A stretch of 22,672 bases of DNA. It comes from Chromera velia. Its lineage: Eukaryota; Sar; Chromeraceae. The notes beneath the pieces are model-generated. The model made no database searches. It saw only the letters and a list, made by a program, of their open reading frames with translations, and had not been told where the DNA came from. Of this stretch, positions 9,118 through 17,610 are shown piece by piece (positions within the stretch are counted from its first letter, which is position 1; each line of letters opens with the position of its first letter). The position numbers and the translations under genes are program-made. The stretch spans positions 1 through 22,672 of the forward strand of contig JAHBMJ010002088.1 of assembly GCA_018398765.1 (NCBI GenBank). Reading direction: 5' to 3'.

Positions 9118-9465
9118 CCCAGATTATGGAAGGAGACCTCCTCTTTCTGCCCCCCCTCCGTCTTCTCTGGCAACTCCCGTCTCTCTTTGCCGTCTCCGGC
9201 TGAGCAGACAGGAGGCTTAGCCTTTTGCCCCCCTTTCTCTTTTTTTGGCTCACAATATTTTGCCTCCGCTTCTTACTTTCAACGTCCCCTTTTACGCCGG
9301 CAGACGTGTTGCCCCTTTCCTTCTCTTTTGGGGAGAGGCTCAGGCTCCCCTCGTCTGTCTTCCCCGGAAGGCCACCGGAGAGACTGCTGGGAGACGATCG
9401 GGGGGGCAATGAGGGGCCCGGGGGGGGGGCGCTGATGTTGCTGCCCCTCCTCCCTCAGGCTGAGG

Positions 9466-10953
9466 CTACCCTTCCTCGTCTCTTTCTCTTTCTCGCTGAT
9501 TCAGACGGCCCCCTGCTTCTCCTCTATCTCTCTGCCCCCCTCTCAGTGCCAGCTCACCGACACTCGTTTCTTCGTCCCTTACTGCAAACTCAATGGATGC
9601 CTCTCCCGCCTCCATCTTCATACAAATCCGCCAAGGCTGCTCTTTCCCCAAGGGGCAACGAGGCGATGAAGAAAGTGCCTCGGTCTGCCTACCAGCAAAA
9701 GACAGTGCGGTTTGCACTGTCTGCGCAAAAGCAGCTAACAAATGAAGTCTTGCCGCTGTCGGTGCAGAAGGAGAAAATGAGGTTTCCCCTGTCTGCATTG
9801 AAGCCGACAGTGAACCTGCCGTTGTCTGTACGGAAGAATATGAAAACGAACGACGATGAGATGGTGGGGGGCAGATGGGGGCAAAATGCATAGAGTTTGG
9901 CTGAGAGGTTGGGGCTCTCTTTCGATGCGTGGTTTGAGAGAGACTCCCCTCTCCCACTCCGTTGCACCTAGCCCCACCGAAAGAGTGGGGGCCTGAAGAC
10001 ATCCCCCCTCTATCCGGTGAAGGACTTTCCAATGACCCCACACCCCCTCTGTCCGGTGAAGGACATTTCAATGACCATACCCTCCCTCTGTCCAGTGAAA
10101 GACGTTCCAATGACCATACCCCCCTTATGTCTGGTGAAGGACGTTCCAATAACCCCACCCCCCCTCTGTTCGGTGAAGGACTTTCCAACGAGCCATTTCC
10201 CCTGCTTGGGGGAAACGGACTTTCTGACAATGCAGCTCCCCCTCTGGATGAACAAGGGTGTTCCGATGGCCCGTCTTGCTCCCTCTGCAGGGGGGAATTC
10301 TCTGATAACTCTTCCGTCCCTCGGTGCAGAGAGAGGGAGGGAACGCCCACAGATGGAAGGCAACACGCCTGCCCCACAGCCGTGCTCCCGCAGTTGACAG
10401 GGGCCATGCGCGTGCTTGTCACTGCCATTGCTTCTGGTATTGACGGGGGGGGGAGAGACCTCGAGTGAGCGCAGAAGGAGGGAGACGGGAGTGGACTTTC
10501 GTCCCCGACGCTGGGTGTTGTTCTTGCATTGGATCCGCTCTTTCGGTCTCTGGGGTATCGGAGCATTAGCGCCTGTGGCGGTTCTTCTGTTTCTTCTTGC
10601 GCTTCAAGGTTTCTCTCTCCCCCTCTCTCGTTTCTCCCTCCACCTGCCTGAAAAGGCGTATCTACCACATTGGATATAGAGTCATTGGAAACGCATCCAT
10701 CACATGTCGATCTTTTGGAGCTTTCCCCATCAGGAAAAGGACAACGACGCAAATTTTGAATCATCTCAGAAAGAGTGTCGACCCTTATCTTGATGTTCTT
10801 ACCCTTCTTCTCGATCTCAAGGGTCTGTCGGCGGAATTCTTTTGAGGACATCTCTCCTGCAAGGCGCCTCTCGAGCCCCCTCATCAGTTCGTGTTGAAGC
10901 GGATCATACTCCCTAAGCAACTCCCTTTGTTCTCGTACATAACGCAGTATCAA
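9466..10953 (-). CDS. Hypothetical protein, 495 aa, repeat-rich
   Basis: Longest intact frame outside the lectin gene, and single-exon as read. The first 70 residues are charged and heptad-like (leucine/glutamate/arginine rich, with LRREYDPLQ-like and LEIEKKGKNIKIRVD segments), compatible with a coiled coil. The rest is Ser/Pro/Gly rich. Five 13-residue units of the form L-E-x-P-S-P-D-R-G-G-V-x-S lie around residues 255-320, encoded by a 39-bp DNA repeat. A second, looser repeat lies further on (plus-strand 9680-9850) with spacings of 33-39 bp. Periods and indels in multiples of three favour translation in some frame. However, plus-strand frames through the same repeats are also open (9225-9893 and 10017-10397), so strand and exon structure are uncertain. 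No known family is recognised. Confidence 0.4.
   Translation of the reverse strand: MILRYVREQRELLREYDPLQHELMRGLERRLAGEMSSKEFRRQTLEIEKKGKNIKIRVDTLSEMIQNLRRCPFPDGESSKRSTCDGCVSNDSISNVVDTPFQAGGGRNERGGERNLEAQEETEEPPQALMLRYPRDRKSGSNARTTPSVGDESPLPSPSFCAHSRSLPPPSIPEAMAVTSTRMAPVNCGSTAVGQACCLPSVGVPSLSLHRGTEELSENSPLQREQDGPSEHPCSSRGGAALSESPFPPSRGNGSLESPSPNRGGVGLLERPSPDIRGVWSLERLSLDRGRVWSLKCPSPDRGGVGSLESPSPDRGGMSSGPHSFGGARCNGVGEGSLSQTTHRKRAPTSQPNSMHFAPICPPPSHRRSFSYSSVQTTAGSLSASMQTGETSFSPSAPTAARLHLLAAFAQTVQTALSFAGRQTEALSSSPRCPLGKEQPWRICMKMEAGEASIEFAVRDEETSVGELALRGGQRDRGEAGGRLNQRERERDEEG
9680..9850. repeat. Degenerate 33-39-bp repeat
   Basis: A CTGTC(T/G)G-type core recurs at about 9682, 9717, 9756, 9789 and 9822. 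All spacings are close to multiples of three. It resembles the 39-bp array at 10.0 kb (GGTG.AGAAGGA versus GGTGAAGGAC), so both arrays are probably one family. Confidence 0.6.
10005..10200. repeat. 39-bp tandem repeat within an open frame
   Basis: The unit CCTCTGTCCGGTGAAGGAC followed by a TTTCCAATGACC-like part is repeated about five times at 39-bp steps and then fades out through 10,330. It encodes the 13-residue SPDRGG-type repeat on the minus strand. Confidence 0.85.
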
Positions 10954-11744
10954 GCTGCTTTTTGTTATTGTGTCCCCCGCTTACACAATATCTGCTCTCC
11001 AAATGTCTACACACGAACCACAGTCCCGCTAAGAGGCGAAAGGTGGGAAAGAAGGTGGCCTGCTTTCTCGACTCAGGAGAGAGGTGGGCCGCGGCGCAAT
11101 TTTCTGTAATTACGGTCACAAATTTTGTCTGCCTTAAAGATTGAAGTTCGAAGTTTGAGCTGCATGGTGCTTGGACAGTCGATCAAATGCAGAGAAGATC
11201 AAATGGAGAGGAAGAAATTTACCAGCTGCGTATATTAATATAACCAGCAGTGCCGAGATGTGCCGAGAGGTCCGAAGATCATGCAGAATTAAGGGAATTT
11301 CTATGCTCCTGCGGAGCATGCCGTAGCCCTGGTGCTAAAGGACCACTAGTGGCCGGAGAGAACTGTATAGATATGAAGATCGAATTAATAGGATTCATAG
11401 GAATGGATAAGAACAAAAGCTTACAGAAAGACCGAAAAAGGCTTTGTTTTACTGGCTGTTTCAGTTTGTTCACTTTCCTAATCCAATTAATCCTAACAGT
11501 AATATATGTGATTTAAAAACTTTATAAAAAAATATTATCAGTATTTTAAAACCTTTCTTTTCTCATTTGAATTAGGATGGTTCAAACATTTTAAACATGT
11601 CCAAACTAGTAAGCGACCACTCATAAGTTTTCATAAATCCACCAAACGCGATTTAATCAATATTAATTGAAACTACTTGAAACTTTAAGTTAGTATAGTA
11701 ATTTACTTTAAGTTTGTAAACCAGGGGCGCCACAAAAAGAGGGA
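10954..11744. other. Spacer, one hairpin, no gene recognised
   Basis: Moderately AT-rich. It contains TATATTAATATA at 11,225-11,236 and the ATGCTCC-TGC-GGAGCAT hairpin at 11,303-11,319. Frames of 60-90 codons show no domain. The stretch just left of 11,000 could hold a 5' untranslated region for the minus-strand frame ending at 10,953. Confidence 0.5.
11303..11319 (+). repeat. Hairpin ATGCTCC-TGC-GGAGCAT followed by GCCGTAGCCC
   Basis: Perfect 7-bp stem with a 3-base loop. The same arrangement (7-bp stem, 3-base T-R-C loop, then GCCGT(A/G)GCCC) occurs at 13,515, with two compensatory base-pair changes in the stem. Confidence 0.7.
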
Positions 11745-12205
11745 CAGATAAACGAAAAGAGATGGAGGCAGACGGATGGAGGTAAAGAGGTGAGAACAGA
11801 TGAATAAACGAAAAGAGATAGAAGAAGAATGATGGAGGTAAAGAGATGAGGGCAGATAGATAAACGAAAAGAGATGGGGGCACTCTCTGAGACGGATGGA
11901 GGTAAAGAGATGAGAGAAGATGGATGAACGAAAAGAGATGGAGGCAGACGGATGGAGAAAAAGAGATGGATGCAGATGGATGGAGGTAAAGAGGTGAGGG
12001 CAGATGGATGAACGAAAAGAGATGTGGGCAGACGGATGGAGGAAAAGAGATGGGGGCACTGCCAGACAGATGGAGGCAAAGAGGTGGGGGCAGACGGATG
12101 GAAGAAAAGAGATCAGGGCAGACGGATGGAGAAAAAGAGATGAGGGCAGATGGATGAACGAAAAGAGATGGGGGCAGACGGATGGAGGCAAAGAGATGAG
12201 ATGCA
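11745..12205. repeat. 28-bp purine-rich minisatellite, about 16 units
   Basis: Unit of the type GAGATGGGGGCAGACGGATG plus GAGGAAAA, 28 bp long, with two 6-7-bp insertions after GGGGCACT. Pyrimidines are rare on the plus strand. 28 is not a multiple of three and the minus strand has almost no stops, so three overlapping minus frames (up to 211 codons, Leu/His/Pro/Ser rich) run through it. I treat them as artefacts of the repeat. Confidence 0.9.
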
Positions 12206-12362
12206 ATGAAGAAATTTAAAGCGAGCTGTGTAAATGAGGAGAGGGAAGGCGAGCTGTGTGAATGGGGCGAGGAAAGACGAGCTGGCAAAAAGATGCAAAA
12301 AGTTGAACTGGCTTTACGTAAGTGTCATCGCGTCGCTCCGTGTTGTTCCTGCGTGAAGGTGC

Positions 12363-13163
12363 TCATATCCGCTCTTTTATGAGGCCTTTGGCAATACGGA
12401 AGGCTTGACGTTTCAGGCTGTCCGCCTTCCGCGCCCGAGAAATGTACTTGTGGACCCTGCAATAAAACTTCCCGTCCTTATCCGGATTTGGAACAGCAAC
12501 ATCCGGGCAAGAAAATAGATATCCGTAAACATACTCACACTTGGGAGCCTTTGTTGACCCAGATAGTGTGAGTTCACGGCAGGCCCGGCGTTCCAGGTTC
12601 TTCAGCTTCTGTGCCTGAGGAATGTACTTATGGTACTTGCAGTAGAATTTTCCGTCTCCCGCAGGTCTTGCCAAAGCAGCTGTCTGGCAGGGCGCCCACT
12701 CTCCATGTGAGAACGGGTACTCACAACGTCGAGCTTCGAATGCCTCAGGTCGCCTCTTCTTCAGGTGGAGTCCAACATGGGGTGCATCTGGGAGACCAAG
12801 AGAGCCCAAGACTTCTGAACGGCGTTTCAAATTAGTCTCCTTTCGGGCTTGTGGAATATACTTATGCTTCCGACAGTAGAACCCTCCGTCTGCAGTAGGT
12901 TTGGGAACAGCTGGAACTTTACAAGAAGACCTGCCATATGCGAAAGGGAATTGGCAAGCCAGAGGGGATGAGCACGCTACCCTTGGCTTTTGGTACTTAT
13001 GGCTTCTGCAATAAAACTTTCCGTCGGCTGCAGCAGGTTCCACTATTCTTTCCTCACACTTCGTTTGTTGGTGAGCATAAACGAATGCACAAGGCACTTC
13101 GTTCTGCAACATTGCACTCGATTCTAAATTCAATTTCAAATTGTATGATATCCTGCTACGCAT
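12363..13163 (-). CDS. Four-repeat C3H (putative zinc-binding) protein, 266 aa
   Basis: An intact single-exon frame made almost wholly of four copies of one module: C-x(9-11)-C-x15-C-x2-H-K-Y. Ligand sets by residue: C25, C36, C52, H55; C70, C81, C97, H100; C147, C159, C175, H178; C209, C219, C235, H238. Each module also keeps an aromatic pair after the first Cys (such as EYPF), a Pro before D-G-(K/G)-F-Y-C, and A-(R/Q)-K after HKY. Linkers are basic (KKRRP near 135; KRR/ERR after modules 2-4), which would fit nuclear or nucleic-acid binding. Regular Cys/His spacing implies metal binding by inference. The last half resembles EsV-1-7 repeats (C-x4-C-x16-C-x2-H) and the C3H domains of KANSL2/INO80D, but the first spacing differs, so no family is assigned. 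There is no signal peptide. Met18 is an alternative start and leaves all modules intact. Confidence 0.8.
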   Translation of the reverse strand: MRSRISYNLKLNLESSAMLQNEVPCAFVYAHQQTKCEERIVEPAAADGKFYCRSHKYQKPRVACSSPLACQFPFAYGRSSCKVPAVPKPTADGGFYCRKHKYIPQARKETNLKRRSEVLGSLGLPDAPHVGLHLKKRRPEAFEARRCEYPFSHGEWAPCQTAALARPAGDGKFYCKYHKYIPQAQKLKNLERRACRELTLSGSTKAPKCEYVYGYLFSCPDVAVPNPDKDGKFYCRVHKYISRARKADSLKRQAFRIAKGLIKERI

Positions 13164-13455
13164 AGAAGTGCCACTGAACTTGAATAAGTCAGAGGTGAAT
13201 TTATCGATAACTTGAAAGTGGTGTTGGATGACTGATCTGTTTGGTCCGTCTCATGCCGTCTCCATCAGACTGACCGCGCGCAGTTAGCCATGAAGGGTAT
13301 TGAAGAGCCCATGCACGCGCATGCATTCTAAGCTAGAAGAAAAGCTTGAAAATCGGGTTAAAATTTTCTGTCAAGGTAGCGGGCCGCGTGAAATTCGAGG
13401 CAGGGGGTCATGCAGGCTCACCTTACCTTAATTTATTTTACCTTTCGGTTTGGGC
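13164..13455. promoter_or_regulatory. Upstream region of the C3H-repeat gene
   Basis: This lies immediately 5' of the minus-strand start. No clear TATA box or initiator stands out, and no coding potential is seen. It ends at the MITE-like element beginning at 13,456, which therefore sits about 290 bp upstream of the gene. Confidence 0.3.
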
Positions 13456-13695
13456 TACAGATACCGTGGCTCGGGGGCCACGGCATATATAGGATCGAGG
13501 GATTATGCATTGTAATGTCCCTACGGGACATGCCGTGGCCCCCAGGGGTGAGATAGGGTGAGAGCACTGAGAGGTGTACCCATGATTGTAATACATGCAT
13601 GCAACAGGTTCCCCTTCCCATATTAATATATGGTGCATGACAAAACCCTCAATCACGGTTGTTAGCTGCGCAAAGGCGTAGTCGCGGTATCTGTA
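13456..13695. mobile_element. MITE-like element with terminal inverted repeats and TA ends
   Basis: TACAGATACCGTGGCT (13,456-13,471) pairs with AGTCGCGGTATCTGTA (13,680-13,695) at 14 of 16 positions. If TA is the target duplication, the ends are CAGATACCG...CGGTATCTG, in the style of Tc1/mariner-derived MITEs. It is 240 bp long with no coding frame, and contains a nested hairpin (13,473-13,543). A related CAGATACC-plus-GGGGGCCACGGC string at 16,471 suggests a family. Confidence 0.5.
13473..13543. repeat. Nested dyads: GGGGGCCACGGCAT...ATGCCGTGGCCCCC with inner hairpin
   Basis: The 14-bp arms at 13,473-13,486 and 13,530-13,543 are perfect inverted repeats. Next to the right arm is a second stem, ATGTCCC-TAC-GGGACAT (13,515-13,531). 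The two foldings share bases 13,530-13,531 and so compete slightly. Confidence 0.8.
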
Positions 13696-14260
13696 AATGC
13701 CATAGATGGCCGGAGACGGCTAAACGGGCTTCAAGACCTAGCTTCAAGACGGTTGAGAAGAAGAAATAAGAAGAGCTCTGCTATTAGATACGTTTGCTAA
13801 TAAGAAAATTAATGGTGTACAAGGACTTCGCTAACACATGGTATTAATGTGAATAAACGTGAAAAAGAAAATAAAATTGTAACCATAGCAATACATTACT
13901 GATAAATCTTTAACAACTTATTTTTGCTTTAAAAAAAAAAATGCCAGTGCTCCCCACTTAAATTTACTTACATTTTTATTTTTTATTTACGGAGTCAATA
14001 TATAGGTCTTTTACATACAGACATATATGCTGTAATGTTTCTTTCATTTACTTTCATTTATATTTTAGCCATTCTAGTAGTAGCATAGTAGCATATGTAG
14101 TAGCTAAACATTATATACGCCTTCTATTATCAACTTGCTCTTTTAAATCATCTAGCTGTGACTGAGACTGTGAGCTAGTCTATAAAATGTTTGAACACAA
14201 CGTTGTACAAGTCCCAAACTACACGCTTGCTACGCTTGCGGTATTAGTTGCTGTAGTTGA
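13696..14260. other. AT-rich spacer
   Basis: Long A and T runs (for example near 13,930 and 13,978) and many stops. No gene, RNA gene or notable repeat is recognised. Confidence 0.5.
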
Positions 14261-14261
14261 T

Positions 14262-14400
14262 TATGCTCACTTACTCACTCACTAACACACTTAGTCACTG
14301 ACTCATTAAGTCATTCTTGCTTTCCTTACTAATTTACTCACTCACTGTCTTACTTACTCACTCACTTACTCCCTCATTTTCCCTGTCTCTCTTTGATCAC
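14262..14400. repeat. Imperfect (CACT)n tract
   Basis: CACT/CTTACTCA units run with interruptions. It leads directly into the larger minisatellite on the right. Confidence 0.7.
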
Positions 14401-14444
14401 TCACCCATATACCTAAAGTTAACGGCTTCTATCAACACTCTCAT

Positions 14445-15870
14445 ATCCACAGGCCCAAACGGCTTTTGTTCATACACTCGCTCTCTCTGTCTCTCTTCGT
14501 TTATTTCTATTTACCCACAAGCCCTAGCGGCTTGAAGTTCTGTTTACACACTGAGTCTCATTCTCTCTTAGTGACAGGCTGTCTCTATTTATTCAGGTAC
14601 CCACACGCCCATGCAAATATCTTCTGCTGACATGCTTGTGCGAGTCCTTGTCCCTCTTCATTCACCCACACGCCCAACCGGCTCCTGTTCACCTAGCTTG
14701 TTCATACCGGTTCACACATTTGCTTTCTCTGTCTATGTTCATGCACCTATACCGTCGTGACGCCCCAAACGGCTTCTGTTTACATACTTGCTCTCCATGT
14801 CTCTCTTCATTATTCTTCATTGATTCACTGCATAAGGCCCAAGCGGCTTCTGTTCACACACTCGCTCTCCTTGTATTTCTTTGTCTCTCTTCATTTACCC
14901 ACATGCCCAAACGGCTTCTGTTCACACACTCACTCTGTCTGTCTTTTTTAATTTATCAGCAGGCCCAAGCGGCTTCTGTTCACGTACTTGATATCTCTTC
15001 ATTCATCTACAGGCCTAGCCATAGGCCCGAACGGCTTTTATTCAATAACACACAATTGATCCCTCTTCATTCATCCACGGGCCCAAACAGCTCCTGTTCC
15101 TAGCTTCTGTTCTGAATCACACACTCACTCTCTTTGTCTTTCTTTCTTTGTCCGCACGCCCAACCGGCTTCTGTTCACATGTGTCACTCGCTCTCCTTGT
15201 ATCTCCTTGTCTCCCTTCATTCACCCACACGCCCAAGCAGCTTCTGTTCATACATTCGCTCTCCTTGTATTTCCTTGTCTTCCTTCATTCACCTACACGC
15301 CCAAGCGGCTTCTGTTCATACACCCACTCTCCTTGTATCTCCTTGTCTCCCTTCATTCACCCACACGCCCAAACAGCTTCTGTTCATACACTTATTCTCC
15401 CTGTCTCTCTTCACTTATCCATAGGCCCAAGCGGCTTCTGTATGTTTCTGTTCACACATTTGATCTCTCTTCATTCATCTACAAGCCTAACCAGCGACCT
15501 AAGCAGCTTTTTTTCAATGACACACAATTGATCTCTCTTCATTCATCTACGGGCCCAAGCGGCTTCTGTTCACACACTCGTTCTCCTTGTCTCGCCTGCA
15601 CGCCCAAACAGCTTCTGTTCACAAACTCATACATACTCATAAACACGCTTGCTCTCTCCGTTTCTCTTCATTCATCCACCTGCAGGCCTAAGCCTAAGCC
15701 TAAGCGGATTCTGTTACTGCACACACTTCCTTTTCATACCCCTCTTTCTCCATGCACCCGCACGCCCAAACATTCACCCACACGTCCAAACGGCTTCTGA
15801 CAGTGTTCACATACTTGCTTACCTAGCTTTATCCATAGGCCCAAACGGCTTCTGTTCATATTTCTCCCTC
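14445..15870. repeat. CCCAAACGGCTTCTGTTCACACACTC-type minisatellite, about 20 units
   Basis: The core (A)AA(A/G)CGGCTTCTGTTCA followed by CACACTCGCTCTCCTTGT and a pyrimidine stretch CTTCATTCACCCACACG recurs, among other places, at about 14,460, 14,770, 14,845, 14,910, 14,970, 15,030, 15,165, 15,235, 15,305, 15,370, 15,430, 15,555, 15,607, 15,790 and 15,843. Spacing varies from about 50 to 90 bp. Overlapping Ser/Leu/His-rich plus frames exist in more than one phase and are not conserved in register, so no protein is called. Confidence 0.9.
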
Positions 15871-16470
15871 TTGAACTCACCAAGCGCTGGACCTATACGC
15901 GGTGAGCCTCTCTACAACATTTTATAGCGAATACTACAGTATCCACAGGGATACACACTATATATAGGCAGTATTTTGTATTCTAAATCCTCAAGTGGAG
16001 GTAGAAGGAAGTCGAGAAACCAGGTGCTAAAGAACGATAAGAGGGGCCAAGTAGAGAGAAAGAAAACGGGTAAAAAGGGGTTCCTACAGATCAAATTAAC
16101 CGTTTTTCCTCTTTGTCAAGCGCACTCAGTCGTGGTGCGGTTTATTCCTGATTTTGTAAGGCGGTATGTCTTAACTTACTACTGAGCTTGGTAGCATAGT
16201 CAAACAACGAAGCAATTCAGAGCAGCTTTATTTAGACGGTATGCTTTATCGCCTTCCTTAAAAACTATACAGATGATTGAATCTACGTACAATTCCCCTC
16301 CATGTGTGTTTTTGCATATGTACCGATACATCAAGGTTAGACAAAAGGTGCATGTTCGCCATGCACGCGCTGTACAGATGCCGGAAAGCGCGGGTCCCGA
16401 AAGGCAAATGTAACCCGATTTATTGGTAATTCGACTTTTTTTTTTCCATAGGTGCGGCTAAGGGCCTTAA
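15871..16470. other. Spacer without a recognised gene
   Basis: Mixed composition. TACTACAGTATCCACAGGGATA near 15,933 can form a weak hairpin, and a T run lies at 16,436-16,446. No supported coding region. Confidence 0.45.
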
Positions 16471-16533
16471 CAGATACCATGGCCGGGGGCCACGGCACCG
16501 GGGGCCACGGCACATGGCCGGGGGCCACGGCAT
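16471..16533. repeat. CAGATACC plus three GGGGGCCACGGCA copies
   Basis: CAGATACCATGG at 16,471 is followed by GGGGGCCACGGCA at 16,485, 16,500 and 16,520. The order CAGATACC then GGGGGCCACGGCAT is the same as at the left end of the MITE-like element at 13,456, so this is probably a rearranged relative with the inner motif tripled. Confidence 0.7.
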
Positions 16534-16839
16534 GGAGGGAATTGGAGGGATTTGATGGGAATTAACATGCACCCAAAATTCGCTTTCCGGGCCATTCGCA
16601 CGCGAAGAGATGATATATTAATATTTGTATGCATGTCGATGTGTCTCGATCACTGCGTATCACTGCATCCATGAGCATATGCAGTGTTGCCGAAATTGGA
16701 CACCCAAATGTGTTGTTTTGAGTCTGCAGCTTTATCTACAGACCAAACCAATCGCAAGTCCATATGTCTCCGTGGATTCCGGTCCTGGGGAGGCAAAAAC
16801 GAGAAGCATCAGACTTTCGAGCCGCGGCAAACAGTATCA

Positions 16840-16886
16840 CCTCATCATATATACAAGTCTGCATTAATCTTCAATACAGAAAGAGC
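16840..16886 (+). promoter_or_regulatory. Possible TATA-like site and leader of the lectin/FG-GAP gene
   Basis: ATATATAC lies about 40 bp upstream of the chosen ATG (16,887). Placement is compatible with a short leader, but the motif is common by chance in this sequence. Confidence 0.2.
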
Positions 16887-17610
16887 ATGTGGAAGATCCC
16901 GTTCCTGTTCCTCTTTGCCTTACCCTTTCACAGGGCAAGCAGTCAATCAGATTGTGTCACCACTGCTGGCTTAGCAGTTAGCGGCCGCCTTGTCGAAGGG
17001 GTGGCAACCGAGACAGCAGTCTCTGTTGCGAGAGACAATTTACCCGTCTCCGTGGTGGGGTCTGCAGCACGAATGGACTTTTTCTTCACTCATGAGGAAA
17101 ACACTGGTACCGGAGCTCCGGTCAAGACAGCCACTGTCAAGTTTCCGCCCACCATCGCTGCGCTAGCACAGCAGAACCCTCTGAGCATCTTACTGAAGAT
17201 GGTCAACCAGAACGGAGCCCTGAGCCCAGACACCGACTGCACAAATGGCGGTGTGCCGGTTCTTGGTGGTGCTCTGGGGGAATGGAAGATAGAGTGCATG
17301 ACCGAGCCTGGAGCCAACTTCTCCATCGAAGTAACGGTCGACAATCTTCCTCTTTGCGAAGATTGTGTGGTTGAAGCTTCTTTCACCGACTCGGACTGTA
17401 GTCCTCCCGCAATCTTCAGCCTTCGATTTTCTGTTGTTCCGAAGGCCTTCAGGGGCTCCACTATGTCAGGACGTCGACTACAAGACACCTTAGAGTGTTC
17501 CATGGCGGAGGATGGGACTTCTTGTACAGACGAGGGAAACAAATGCACCGCCGATCTCTGCAGTGCGGGACAGTGCACGCACCCACCACTCAGCAATACG
17601 GCCTGCGAAG
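16887..17610 (+). other. Exon 1: signal peptide, N-terminal domain, Cys module 1
   Basis: 724 bp, ending one base into a codon (donor AAG/GTACGT). After the signal peptide comes a roughly 180-residue domain with six or more Cys that I cannot name. An R-R-L-Q stretch follows (possible processing site), then the first 40-residue module: E-C-x6-G-T-S-C-T-D-E-G-N-K-C-T-x-D-x-C-x2-G-x-C-T-H. This module resembles the Dictyostelium CTDC-type repeat. Confidence 0.8.

Larger units (their letters stand above)
8181..9465. other. Low-complexity spacer with strand-biased purine/pyrimidine tracts
   Basis: Alternates purine-rich (8260-8310, 8685-8770) and pyrimidine-rich (8330-8360, 9050-9400) tracts and contains two tetranucleotide microsatellites. 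Open frames on both strands are rich in one or two residues and show no domain. Confidence 0.5.

Noticed and set aside
9225-9893. Plus-strand 222-codon frame with an apparent hydrophobic start
   Set aside because: It lies in a pyrimidine-rich tract that inflates Leu/Pro/Ser content and overlaps the longer minus frame. Kept only as an alternative in the finding on that locus.
11653-12288. Minus-strand 211-codon Leu/His/Pro-rich frame
   Set aside because: All three phases are open through the 28-bp array, so the length is not evidence of coding.
14636-15800. Plus-strand frames of 96-197 codons rich in Ser/Leu/His
   Set aside because: Products of the variable-length minisatellite; units do not stay in one phase.
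16337-16528. Minus-strand frame with W-P-P repeats
   Set aside because: Encoded by the tripled GGGGGCCACGGC motif; too short and without other support.
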